A stretch of DNA of 28,155 bases from positions 1-28,155 of the forward strand of contig CAKRRJ010000028.1 of assembly GCA_934394615.1 (NCBI GenBank). Reading direction: 5' to 3'. This DNA comes from an uncultured Lachnospiraceae bacterium. GTDB taxonomy: Bacteria > Bacillota > Clostridia > Lachnospirales > Lachnospiraceae. The notes under the pieces are model-generated. The model worked only from the letters and a program-made list of their open reading frames with translations. It was not told the DNA's origin and did not search any database. Both the position numbers and the translations under genes were made by a program. This document shows positions 17,992 to 25,243 of this stretch, in pieces; position 1 is the first letter of the stretch, and each line of letters begins with the position of its first letter.

Positions 17992-18549
17992 ATGATTTCA
18001 GCAGGTGATTTTAGAAACGGCATTACCCTGGAAATCGAGGGTAACGTATACCAGATCGTAGAGTTCCAGCACGTAAAACCGGGTAAAGGTGCTGCTTTCG
18101 TAAGAACCAAAATCAAAAACGTTATGACTGGTTCCGTCGTTGAGAGAACTTTCCGTCCGACCGAGAAGTTCCCGTCTGCAAGAATCGACCGCGTAGACAT
18201 GCAGTATCTGTACGAGGATGGCGATCTGTACAACTTCATGAACATGGAGAACTACGAGCAGATGGCTCTCTCTGCAGACGTAATCGGCGATGCATTAAAG
18301 TTTGTTAAGGAGAACGAGGTTGTTAAGATCTGCTCTTACAACGGCAAAGTATTCTCCGTAGAGCCGCCGTTATTCGTAGAGCTCGAGATTACCAACACCG
18401 AGCCGGGCTTCAAAGGCGATACCGCACAGGGCGCTACCAAGCCGGCAACCGTTGAGACTGGCGCAACCGTATACGTTCCGCTGTTCGTTGACAACGGCGA
18501 CAAGATCAAGATCGATACCCGTACCGGTGAGTACCTGTCCAGAGTTTAA
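17992..18549 (+). CDS. efp: Elongation factor P
   Basis: 185 residues, full length. The KOW-like N-terminal domain carries the loop [10 protein letters not shown] with K32 at the tip, the position equivalent to the modified lysine of E. coli EF-P (K34). The protein ends with the OB domain signature [19 protein letters not shown]. It relieves ribosome stalling at polyproline stretches. The chain-tip residue is lysine and its neighbours PG-K-G resemble EF-P types modified in Firmicutes, but no modification gene is in the window. Well-placed promoter, AAGGAGG site and terminator make it a single-gene unit. Confidence 0.97.
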   Translation: MISAGDFRNGITLEIEGNVYQIVEFQHVKPGKGAAFVRTKIKNVMTGSVVERTFRPTEKFPSARIDRVDMQYLYEDGDLYNFMNMENYEQMALSADVIGDALKFVKENEVVKICSYNGKVFSVEPPLFVELEITNTEPGFKGDTAQGATKPATVETGATVYVPLFVDNGDKIKIDTRTGEYLSRV

Positions 18550-18584
18550 TACTCCGCACAGTTTCCGATCTGAAATAAGACTTC

Positions 18585-18623
18585 AAAAGAGGCGGTCCCC
18601 AATCTGGGAACCGCCTCTTTTTT
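18585..18623. terminator. Bidirectional terminator between efp and the M20D amidohydrolase
   Basis: AAAAGAGGCGGTCCCC (18585-18600) and GGGAACCGCCTCTTTT (18606-18621) pair with one mismatch around a 5-nt loop. Six T follow on the plus strand and TTTTG on the minus strand, so it serves both converging genes. Confidence 0.9.
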
Positions 18624-18641
18624 CCTAACTCACGGATTGCG

Positions 18642-19817
18642 TTATTCTTTTGCAAACTTCTCCTGAGCATCCAGAAGATACTGTACATAGAACGCCGCAC
18701 CGTTCGGCAACGCGTCCTCATCCAGATCAAAGCGCTCATGATGCAGCGGATAACAGCAGTCTTTCTCTTCATTCCGGCATCCGATAAACGCATAGATGCC
18801 CGGGAATTTCTCCAGGAAGTAGGAGAAATCTTCGCCACCCGGCGTTCCCTCATAGTGGATCACGCCCTTTTCACCCAGAATCTTCTTTACAGATTTCTCC
18901 GCGATCTCGCTGCAATACTTATCGTTGATGGTGGCCGGGATATCGGTGTAGTAATCCAACTCGTAAGAAGCACGATACGCTTCACAGGTACTCTTGATCA
19001 CACGCTCAATCATGCCCGGAAGCTTTTTCTGCAGTTCCGGATTGAAGGTTCGGACGGTTCCGCTCATCTCAGCAGTCTCCGCGATAATATTAGCCAGAGT
19101 TCCCGCATGGAATGTGCAGATGCTGATGACTACCGTATCCATCGGATTCGTCTCCCGGCTGACCAGGCTCTGCAGCGCATCGATCACCTTGGCACCTACA
19201 TAAATCGGGTCTACGGAATACTGTGGCATGGCTCCATGGCCGCTGTGGCCGATAATCTTAATGTTCATAAACCCTGCGGAAGTGTAGCGCGGACCCGGAT
19301 CTACAGAAATGGTTCCGGTCTTCAGATACGGGAAAATATGCATGCCGGCTACCGTATCCAGTTCCCCAAGTTTCCCGGAATTTAAAATCTGGATGGCACC
19401 GCCCATCTGTTCCTCAGCTGGCTGAAAGATAAATTTCACTGTACACTGAAGTTCATCGCGGTGTTCGGAAAGAACCTTTGCGGCGGTGAGCAGCATGCTG
19501 ATGTGTCCATCGTGTCCACAGGCATGCATCACACCTTTATTCTCGGATTTGAACTCCAGATCCTTAACCTCCGTAATCGGAAGCGCGTCAATGTCGCAGC
19601 GCAGGCCGATTACCGGATGCGCTTTCTTTCCTTTCAGGGTTCCAATGGTTCCGGTCTCCCCCACAGTCTCGTATGGGATGCCCATCTTGTCAAGCTCTGC
19701 GCGGATACGCGCAGCAGTTTCTGTTTCCTTCATGCTCAGTTCCGGATGACGGTGAAACATCCGGCGCATGGAGATCGTATACTCTTTCTGTTTCAATACT
19801 TCTTCCATTACGTTCAT
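18642..19817 (-). CDS. M20D-family amidohydrolase (N-acyl-amino acid / aminoacyl hydrolase)
   Basis: 391 residues. Metal-binding motifs of the M20D class are visible: HACGHDGH (C100, H102), QPAEE (E135/E136), GMHIFP (H160), and a C-terminal PLHHERFDLDEDAL. The inserted dimerisation (lid) domain contains IIGHSGHGAMPQ. Relatives hydrolyse N-acetyl amino acids, hippurate or IAA-amino acid conjugates; the substrate here cannot be told. The ATG at 19817 has AGGAG 10 nt upstream; the GTG further upstream lies in the SD itself. It starts 39 nt after the permease stop codon, as the last gene of the peptidase-permease unit. Confidence 0.9.
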   Translation of the reverse strand: MNVMEEVLKQKEYTISMRRMFHRHPELSMKETETAARIRAELDKMGIPYETVGETGTIGTLKGKKAHPVIGLRCDIDALPITEVKDLEFKSENKGVMHACGHDGHISMLLTAAKVLSEHRDELQCTVKFIFQPAEEQMGGAIQILNSGKLGELDTVAGMHIFPYLKTGTISVDPGPRYTSAGFMNIKIIGHSGHGAMPQYSVDPIYVGAKVIDALQSLVSRETNPMDTVVISICTFHAGTLANIIAETAEMSGTVRTFNPELQKKLPGMIERVIKSTCEAYRASYELDYYTDIPATINDKYCSEIAEKSVKKILGEKGVIHYEGTPGGEDFSYFLEKFPGIYAFIGCRNEEKDCCYPLHHERFDLDEDALPNGAAFYVQYLLDAQEKFAKE

Positions 19818-19856
19818 AACATGATATCTCCTTTCCACACTTATTGAGACCGCCTG

Positions 19857-21254
19857 TTAAAACGGACCGTATCCGATGGAAACTGCAATGTACAGGAATA
19901 CCAGCTGCATGATCAGGAACATGCCCTGCAACGGCAGAACGAATTTGTACCAGCTCTTTAACGGCACTTTTGCCAGAGACAGATAGATCAGCAGGGTTCC
20001 GTTAGTGAACCAGAAGGTATTGGAAATACCGTCACCAAACTGGAATGCCATAACCGCAGTCTGTCTGGTAATATGAAGCATATCCGCAAGCGGAACCATG
20101 ATCGGCATAACTGCGGTTGCCTGACCGGAACCAGACGGGATCAGCGCGTTGATGAAGAAGTTTACAATGAACATGCCAACTGCACTGACATAAGCGGATG
20201 CGCCGTTCATCAGGCTGGAAAGGCTGTGTACCAGCGGATCTACCAGACCACCGGTAGTCATGGTCCACTGTACGGATCTTGCAATGCCGATGATCAAAGC
20301 ACCTGCAAACGCGCCGCGACAGCCGTCCAGGATCATGTTGATGCCGTCATCCAAACCAACATGGTTTACAATACATACGATAAGGGCACCCATTAAGAAT
20401 ACGGTTGCCATCTCGGTGTAAGACCATTTTAAGTTCAGGATACCATAAATGGTAACCAGGATTGTAACCACAAGCACCAGGGCAGATGCTTTCTTCGGCG
20501 CGTCAAATTTCAGATTCGGATCTACCGGAATGCGCAGGGAAGAGGTATCAATGTCTTTGACCAGGCTCTTTGACGGGTCTGCTTTTACTTTCTTCGCGTA
20601 ACGCATGGTCCAAAACAGGCTTAAGATCCAGACACAGAACAGAGCCGGAAAACGCAGTTCCCATCCGGAGAACATCGGAAGTTCCGCGATGGTATGGGAT
20701 ACACCGACGGTAAACATGTTAAACGGTGCTACCGCAAAGCTGATCAGGCAGGCAAAACCGGAAATGGCCATACCAACCAGGGAATCATAGCCCAGGGACA
20801 ATGCCAGGGAAATGATGATCGGCACGAACGGGATAATATGCTCACTCCATCCAAGGATGCCGCCCAGGATGAAAAACACAATCATAACAATGGCGATGAT
20901 GACCTGGCTGCTGAGTTTTTCGGATGCCTTCAGCACGCTGTTAATGGCCGCGCCGACCGTATCGGTGCGCTTGTAAATCTCGACTACTCCGCCGATGATC
21001 ATAATACAGAACATCATATTGGCGGTAGCCGTCATGCCTTCCGGAATAGAACGGAACATCTGAAAAATGGTTACCGGCGTCCGGTCTACTGCATGGTAGC
21101 TATCTGCAAGGACCCTCGTTACGCCGTCGATCGTCTCACGGTCATAAGCTCCCGGATTTACAAAATAAGATACAATGGTACATAGGATTACCATGACGAT
21201 CAGCGGTATAAACGGATTCATGGTGTGGGATGCTTTTTTGGTGTCTTTACTCAT
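19857..21254 (-). CDS. YfcC-family (DcuC/ArsB superfamily) permease
   Basis: 465 residues with about 12 hydrophobic segments. The N-terminus HTMNPFIPLIVMVILCTIVS, the FNMFTVGVSHTIAELPMFSG segment and the second-half IPSGSGQATAVMPIMVPLAD repeat motif place it in the YfcC group of anion/amino-acid-type carriers. Such proteins are often encoded beside M20 peptidases and move amino acids, dipeptides or acyl-amino acids; that role is inferred from context. The start ATG at 21254 has AAAGGGGA 7 nt upstream; a longer frame to 21302 runs into the upstream hairpin. It lies between the two M20 hydrolases, implying uptake of the substrate they cut. Confidence 0.85.
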   Translation of the reverse strand: MSKDTKKASHTMNPFIPLIVMVILCTIVSYFVNPGAYDRETIDGVTRVLADSYHAVDRTPVTIFQMFRSIPEGMTATANMMFCIMIIGGVVEIYKRTDTVGAAINSVLKASEKLSSQVIIAIVMIVFFILGGILGWSEHIIPFVPIIISLALSLGYDSLVGMAISGFACLISFAVAPFNMFTVGVSHTIAELPMFSGWELRFPALFCVWILSLFWTMRYAKKVKADPSKSLVKDIDTSSLRIPVDPNLKFDAPKKASALVLVVTILVTIYGILNLKWSYTEMATVFLMGALIVCIVNHVGLDDGINMILDGCRGAFAGALIIGIARSVQWTMTTGGLVDPLVHSLSSLMNGASAYVSAVGMFIVNFFINALIPSGSGQATAVMPIMVPLADMLHITRQTAVMAFQFGDGISNTFWFTNGTLLIYLSLAKVPLKSWYKFVLPLQGMFLIMQLVFLYIAVSIGYGPF

Positions 21255-21275
21255 GTTTTTTCCCCTTTCTTGTAA

Positions 21276-21359
21276 AATGTACTCTCGAAGTCTCTCTTGC
21301 ACCTGCCTTTGCGGCTGATTTTCTGCCAGTCAGGCACAAAGAGATTCCGAGAGTACATT
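21276..21359 (-). terminator. Intercistronic terminator-like hairpin between the PepT-like gene and the permease
   Basis: AATGTACTCTCG (21276-21287) and CGAGAGTACATT (21348-21359) are perfectly complementary (12 bp). The pairing continues inward imperfectly (AGTCTCT/AGAGATT and TTGCACCTG/CAGGCACAA). On the minus strand the stem ends in ATTTTAC. The weak T-tract suggests partial termination or a processing/stability site rather than a full stop. Confidence 0.55.
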
Positions 21360-21366
21360 AAAGAAT

Positions 21367-22494
21367 TCAGAACTCTCTCAAGATCTGCTTTACCAGCTGT
21401 AACATTTTCTTCATTTCGTCGATCACGACATACTCACCGGCACTGTGCGAATGATAAATGGAAAATCCGATCGGAATGCTTCCGATACCGATCTGCTGTG
21501 TACAGGTCGCATCCATGACGCCAAAGGATCTTGCCCGTTTCATGGGAATTCCGACGCTTTCATAGATATGTCCCAGACGTTCCAGCATATCTTCGTTCAC
21601 GGAAAAATCGGATTCCGGGAAGTCGCATTCCTTCCGGATATTACAGCGGCAGCCGCTTATTCTGGCAGTTTCTTCAATAATCCGGCAGATGTCCCGCGAA
21701 ACCTGTTCCCATTTTTCTGCCCCAAAGGTACGCACTTCCATATCAAAACGCGCATGCCCCGGAACAGCATTGGACTGCGACAGGGAAACCAGATCAAACA
21801 CATTGATCCGCAGATTTTCATCCACCTGCCCCATTGGGATCTGGTGAAGGATCTTTACCACGGTTTCCAGGGCATTGACACCCGGTTCATCCCGCCGTAT
21901 CACATGGGCTCCCTGACCGATCAGTTCCACATGGATAAAGTGTCTGGCCGGGGTCCGCACAAGAACCTCTCCCGTCACATAATGATCCGGGATCAGGGCC
22001 TCCTCGCTTTCCACACCGGAATAATCCGCATACTTTCCTCCATGGGAACCAAGTTCCTGACAAACGGTAAACAGCAGTTCCAGCGGACGCATAGACTCCC
22101 CGGATTCTTTCATCTGACTGATTGCTTCCAGAAACAACGCAATAGCCAGTTTACCATCTGCTCCCAGGACGCTGTTTCCGCTGCTGGTGATCTTTCCGTC
22201 TGCTATGATAGAGTTCACCTGGTTTCCCGGTGCTGTCGTGTCCATATGAAGTACGATCAAAAGCGGGCGTTTTCCACGGTTCCCGGGACATCTGGCAAGA
22301 ATGTTCCATCCATCCGTAACCACCCGGCTGTCCAGCATCTGCCGTTCATGAGGAATCTGCAGCGCATCCAGTTCCTTTTCCATCAGTTCGCAGAACGCGC
22401 GCTCATGATGTGACTCACTGGCGCAGTCTGCATATCGCATAAAACGTGCAACGGTTCGTTCGATTTTATATACCTCCTTTTCCTTGATTGCCAT
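21367..22494 (-). CDS. M20-family peptidase, peptidase T-like
   Basis: 375 residues. The co-catalytic zinc motifs of the PepT-like M20 group are present: VLHMDTTAPG (H83, D85), LGADGKLAI (D113), CQELGSHGG (E147), and a C-terminal IYHSHSAGEYV. It is probably a cytosolic aminotripeptidase or related exopeptidase. It is the first gene of the scavenging unit. The ATG at 22494 has only a weak upstream SD (GAAG). A strong AAGGAGG lies inside the first codons (near 22470), but no ATG, GTG or TTG follows it at normal distance, so the true start is unsettled. The divergent regulator gene begins 155 nt away. Confidence 0.88.
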   Translation of the reverse strand: MAIKEKEVYKIERTVARFMRYADCASESHHERAFCELMEKELDALQIPHERQMLDSRVVTDGWNILARCPGNRGKRPLLIVLHMDTTAPGNQVNSIIADGKITSSGNSVLGADGKLAIALFLEAISQMKESGESMRPLELLFTVCQELGSHGGKYADYSGVESEEALIPDHYVTGEVLVRTPARHFIHVELIGQGAHVIRRDEPGVNALETVVKILHQIPMGQVDENLRINVFDLVSLSQSNAVPGHARFDMEVRTFGAEKWEQVSRDICRIIEETARISGCRCNIRKECDFPESDFSVNEDMLERLGHIYESVGIPMKRARSFGVMDATCTQQIGIGSIPIGFSIYHSHSAGEYVVIDEMKKMLQLVKQILREF

Positions 22495-22561
22495 ACTTCA
22501 ATTTTAACATCCGGCCCCAACAAATTCTATTGGTTATATCCAGTACCTTTTGTCCTTGTTT

Positions 22562-22577
22562 TTGTGCGTTTGCACAA
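22562..22577. promoter_or_regulatory. Candidate operator palindrome in the divergent regulator region
   Basis: TTGTGC-GTTT-GCACAA is a perfect 6-bp dyad 18 nt upstream of the regulator's -35 box and about 68 nt from the peptidase start. Its position fits a site for the divergently encoded CdaR-like protein, but no binding consensus is known to me for this subgroup. Confidence 0.35.
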
Positions 22578-22594
22578 TTTTATAGAGAAAATTC

Positions 22595-22622
22595 TTGTTT
22601 TTTCGCCGTTTTTTATTATAAT
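22595..22622 (+). promoter_or_regulatory. Promoter of the CdaR-like regulator
   Basis: TTGTTT (22595-22600), 16-nt spacer, TATAAT (22617-22622). The SD GGAGG (22639-22643) follows closely, giving a short leader. Confidence 0.55.
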
Positions 22623-22649
22623 AATAGAAAAATACTCCGGAGGACTGCC

Positions 22650-23717
22650 ATGCTGGATATCCCCATGATCACAAAAATTGCAAAAAAACTTCAGACACAT
22701 ATTCCAGGCGGACTTATGGTCTGCGATGCCAGCGGGCGCATTGTGGTTTCCAGCGACCCGGATCTGACCGGTTCCCTGAACCTGCTGGCCATCCAGTGTC
22801 TGAACTTAAACGGTCCCGTATCGACTGTCCCGGATCCGGATCATCCGGATCAGTTTTCCGGCACCGCAGCTCCGCTCCGTTACCACAACAGCCGGATCGG
22901 AGCCCTGGTCCTTCCTGATTCTTCCCTAGACTCTGGAAAACTGGCCTCTATTTTAAGTTCTGCCGCGGAAATGATGTACGAAGAGCTTCTCACCTCATAC
23001 AATCTGCACAGTCAGACTCAGGAACGCGACCAGTTTCTGTTTGAATGGCTCCACATGCAGCCACCCTACAACAGCACCTTTCAAAAACGCGGCGAACGTC
23101 TCGGAATCGATATATCCGGCCTGCGTACTATCATCGTGACGGATCCGGATACACCGGAATACGCATTCTTATCTCCCATGCTCCATAAGCTTCTCTCTCC
23201 GGATGATTTCATGCTATCCCTGTCCCAGACATCCGAACTGATCCTGATCCGGGAACAGGATGATTTTGAAAAACGGCTGCACCGGATCCTGTCCGTACTC
23301 TCAGAACTCCCCTCCGGTCTCTGCAGCGGTCAATCCTGCCTCAATTCCGGCTATCAGACCGCACTGGAATGTTTAAGCCTGGGACGTCTCCTCTTCCCTG
23401 ACCGGAAACGCTTTGACTATGACTTCATGAAAACCGCGCTGGCCCTGTCTCACCTGGACCTTCCCGGACTGGAAGCCGATTTTACGATTCTGAAAGAAAA
23501 GGGTTCCAATGCGGAACTGGCCGAAACCGTTATTGCCTGGATCCGCTGCAGTGGCGATATCCAGAAGTTAAGCCAGGAACTGCATCTTCACCGAAACAGT
23601 ATTCCTTACCGGATTCGGCGCATACGGGAGTTGTGCGGAAAAGATTTAAACAATGCCTACGGTCAGATGGCACTTTATGCATCTTATATCCGCTACCTGC
23701 AAATCCATGCAAACTAA
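22650..23717 (+). CDS. CdaR-family transcriptional regulator (diacid-recognition + PucR HTH)
   Basis: 355 residues. The N-terminal part (1-130; GGLMVCDASGRIVVSSDP) matches the putative sugar-diacid recognition domain of CdaR. The C-terminal part (about 302-333; GDIQKLSQELHLHRNSIPYR followed by IRRIRELCG) is the PucR/CdaR-type helix-turn-helix. CdaR proteins activate uptake and catabolism genes in response to small acids. The start ATG at 22650 has GGAGG 6 nt upstream; the frame is open 54 codons further but that covers the promoter. It is transcribed divergently from the peptidase-permease-amidohydrolase unit, its likely target. The effector may be an acylated or dicarboxylic amino acid (inference). 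Confidence 0.85.
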   Translation: MLDIPMITKIAKKLQTHIPGGLMVCDASGRIVVSSDPDLTGSLNLLAIQCLNLNGPVSTVPDPDHPDQFSGTAAPLRYHNSRIGALVLPDSSLDSGKLASILSSAAEMMYEELLTSYNLHSQTQERDQFLFEWLHMQPPYNSTFQKRGERLGIDISGLRTIIVTDPDTPEYAFLSPMLHKLLSPDDFMLSLSQTSELILIREQDDFEKRLHRILSVLSELPSGLCSGQSCLNSGYQTALECLSLGRLLFPDRKRFDYDFMKTALALSHLDLPGLEADFTILKEKGSNAELAETVIAWIRCSGDIQKLSQELHLHRNSIPYRIRRIRELCGKDLNNAYGQMALYASYIRYLQIHAN

Positions 23718-23739
23718 AAAAGGGCCTCAGCCCTTTTTT
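23716..23739. terminator. Bidirectional terminator between the CdaR-like gene and yqeG
   Basis: AAAAAAGGGC-ctca-GCCCTTTTTT, a perfect stem with A and T tracts on both sides. It overlaps the last bases of both converging genes' stop codons. Confidence 0.9.
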
Positions 23740-24233
23740 CATTTTCGCTTATAAAAATATAATACCACTGCCTCCAGATACCGCTTCAGCACAATCTGGA
23801 TCTCCTCTTTCGGGTTGATAGGCTTTACCAGAATGCCATAGATTCCGGCGCGGTTCGCTCCATACACATCCGTAAAAAGCTGGTCTCCCACAAACAGGAC
23901 CTCCTCTTTGCGAAGCCCCATCTGTTCTACTGCCCGGTTGTAATTCTTCACGCCTGGTTTTCCGGCCTTGTAAATATAGGGTGACTGCACCTGTCCGGCA
24001 AAAGATTTCACCCGCGGCTCCTTGTTGTTGGAAAGAAGAAGCGTCTGAAATCCAAGACCATGAAGCCGCGCAAACAGTGCCAGCGCCCGCTCATCTGCCG
24101 GAGCTCCGTGAGGGACCAGAGTATTGTCGATATCAAAGATAACGCCCTTTTTCCCTTTTTCTCTCCAGCCTTCCCAGTCTATGCCATAGGTACTGTCCAC
24201 CCATTCCTTTGGATAAAATGGTTCTAATATCAC
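23739..24233 (-). CDS. yqeG: YqeG-family HAD IIIA-type phosphatase
   Basis: 164 residues. HAD motif I is FDIDNTLVPHG (nucleophile D34, acid D36), motif II is LLLSNN, motif III lysine is in AGKPG, and motif IV is VGDQLFTDVYG. No cap domain is apparent, as expected for subclass IIIA; the family is related to phosphatidylglycerophosphate phosphatases (GEP4). I chose the GTG at 24233 (MILEPFYPKEW), which matches where family members begin and lies 13 nt after the nrdR stop. A TTG start at 24278 would overlap nrdR and has the SD too close. It is probably co-transcribed with nrdR. Confidence 0.88.
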   Translation of the reverse strand: MILEPFYPKEWVDSTYGIDWEGWREKGKKGVIFDIDNTLVPHGAPADERALALFARLHGLGFQTLLLSNNKEPRVKSFAGQVQSPYIYKAGKPGVKNYNRAVEQMGLRKEEVLFVGDQLFTDVYGANRAGIYGILVKPINPKEEIQIVLKRYLEAVVLYFYKRK

Positions 24234-24246
24234 GTCTGTTTTCGTC

Positions 24247-24708
24247 CTACTTTCGTTTATTTTCCAGAAGCTTTCCAAGCTCCTCCATAAAGGTGTTCAC
24301 ATCCTTGAACTCCCGGTAAACTGACGCAAAACGCACATATGCCACCTCATCGAGCTGTTTTAATTTCTGCATGACCAGCTCACCGATGGCAGAACTCTCG
24401 ACTTCCCGGTCCTCCACGGTAAAAATCTGGTTTTCGATCTCATCGATCATCTGGTTGATCTGCTGGATGGATACCGGGCGCTTATGACAGGAATGAATGA
24501 CTCCCGCTTCTACCTTGGAACGGTCGTACGGCTCTCTGGTCTGGTCTTTCTTAATGACCATAAGCGGTACCGTTTCCAGTTTCTCATATGTGGTAAAACG
24601 CTTTCCGCAGATGACGCACTGACGCCGGCGCCGGATGGAGCAGTTGTCCTCCGCCGGTCTGGAATCAATGACTTTGGTATCTGCAGCGTTGCAAAATGGA
24701 CACTTCAA
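24247..24708 (-). CDS. nrdR: NrdR transcriptional repressor of ribonucleotide reductase genes
   Basis: 153 residues, the normal length. An N-terminal zinc ribbon uses C3, C6, C31 and C34 (CPFC...CVIC) with the intervening VIDSRPAEDNCSIRRRRQ DNA-binding segment. An ATP-cone domain follows (VIKKDQTREPYDRSKVEAGV), which senses ATP/dATP. The start is TTG (24708): AGGAGG lies 9 nt upstream and family members begin exactly at M-K-C-P. The longer frame to 24777 is leader sequence. No nrd genes are in the window, so it acts elsewhere. A candidate promoter (24779-24807) and a palindrome (24739-24754) precede it. Confidence 0.95.
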   Translation of the reverse strand: MKCPFCNAADTKVIDSRPAEDNCSIRRRRQCVICGKRFTTYEKLETVPLMVIKKDQTREPYDRSKVEAGVIHSCHKRPVSIQQINQMIDEIENQIFTVEDREVESSAIGELVMQKLKQLDEVAYVRFASVYREFKDVNTFMEELGKLLENKRK

Positions 24709-24738
24709 GTTTTTCTTCCTCCTGTGTATCATACGGAA

Positions 24739-24754
24739 TTTTCTGTTCAGAAAA
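24739..24754. promoter_or_regulatory. 16-bp palindrome in the nrdR leader
   Basis: TTTTCTGTTCAGAAAA has perfect 7-bp arms with a 2-nt centre. The small centre favours a DNA operator over an RNA hairpin. It lies downstream of the predicted promoter and 30 nt before the nrdR start. It does not look like the usual NrdR box. Confidence 0.4.
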
Positions 24755-24778
24755 CTCCTATCCGTGTACGGTAACATT

Positions 24779-24807
24779 ATTTTAACCTATCCACCCCATC
24801 TGCGCAA
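24779..24807 (-). promoter_or_regulatory. Candidate promoter of nrdR-yqeG
   Basis: On the minus strand TTGCGC (24802-24807), 17-nt spacer, TAAAAT (24779-24784). Confidence 0.5.
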
Positions 24808-24856
24808 GCAGTTTTAACACAGTGAAGTGCCACGCGCTGCACAAACCAGAGGCTCC

Positions 24857-25122
24857 CTAATCACACTTGCAGGGCTTTTCAATCTCCTTCAGCTTTTTGA
24901 CCTCCACCAGGATAATATCATCCCCGATCTGGCACACATCCTTAAACGGAATGATATACTCTTTCTCCCTCCCAAAGATCCCGCAAAGACATCCGGGGCC
25001 CGGAACGATCAGATGGGTGATGCAGCCATTTTCCGGATCGAACTCCACATCACCCACAAATCCGAGCTTTTTGCAGTCGCAGATGTTGATGACTTCTTTT
25101 TTTTTAAATCAAAAATACGCAT
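24857..25122 (-). pseudogene. YlmC/YmxH-family PRC-barrel (sporulation) gene, frame broken in a poly-A run
   Basis: The downstream frame encodes GDVEFDPENGCITHLIVPGP, then GREKEYIIPF and IGDDIILVEV, the PRC-barrel of YlmC/YmxH sporulation-linked proteins, with a Cys-rich tail (PCKCD). The expected N-terminus MRIFDLKKKEVINICDCKKL is encoded just upstream from an ATG at 25122, but the two parts are offset by one base. The shift maps to nine consecutive A in the mRNA (25097-25105); ten would give one continuous frame of about 88 residues. In the downstream frame a TGA sits just before the run. It may be a true frameshift, a sequencing error, or a gene decoded by slippage. The SD before 25122 is weak; an in-frame ATG lies at 25131. 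Confidence 0.75.
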
Positions 25123-25155
25123 AGGCCACATCCGGAATCCAAACTTCCTTACTGT

Positions 25156-25185
25156 AGTCTATGCGTATCTTTTCCAGGCGATTCC
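25156..25185 (-). promoter_or_regulatory. Possible sporulation-sigma promoter of the ylmC-like gene
   Basis: On the minus strand CATAGACT (25156-25163) resembles the sigma-E -10 pattern CATACA-T, with GGAATC (25180-25185) 16 nt upstream as a poor -35. It would fit a sporulation gene but the match is weak. Confidence 0.2.
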
Positions 25186-25243
25186 ACCGCCGCCGCTTTT
25201 TCACGGTCTGCCGCGGTCCTGCCTTTCTCTGTTTTTTATCTGA

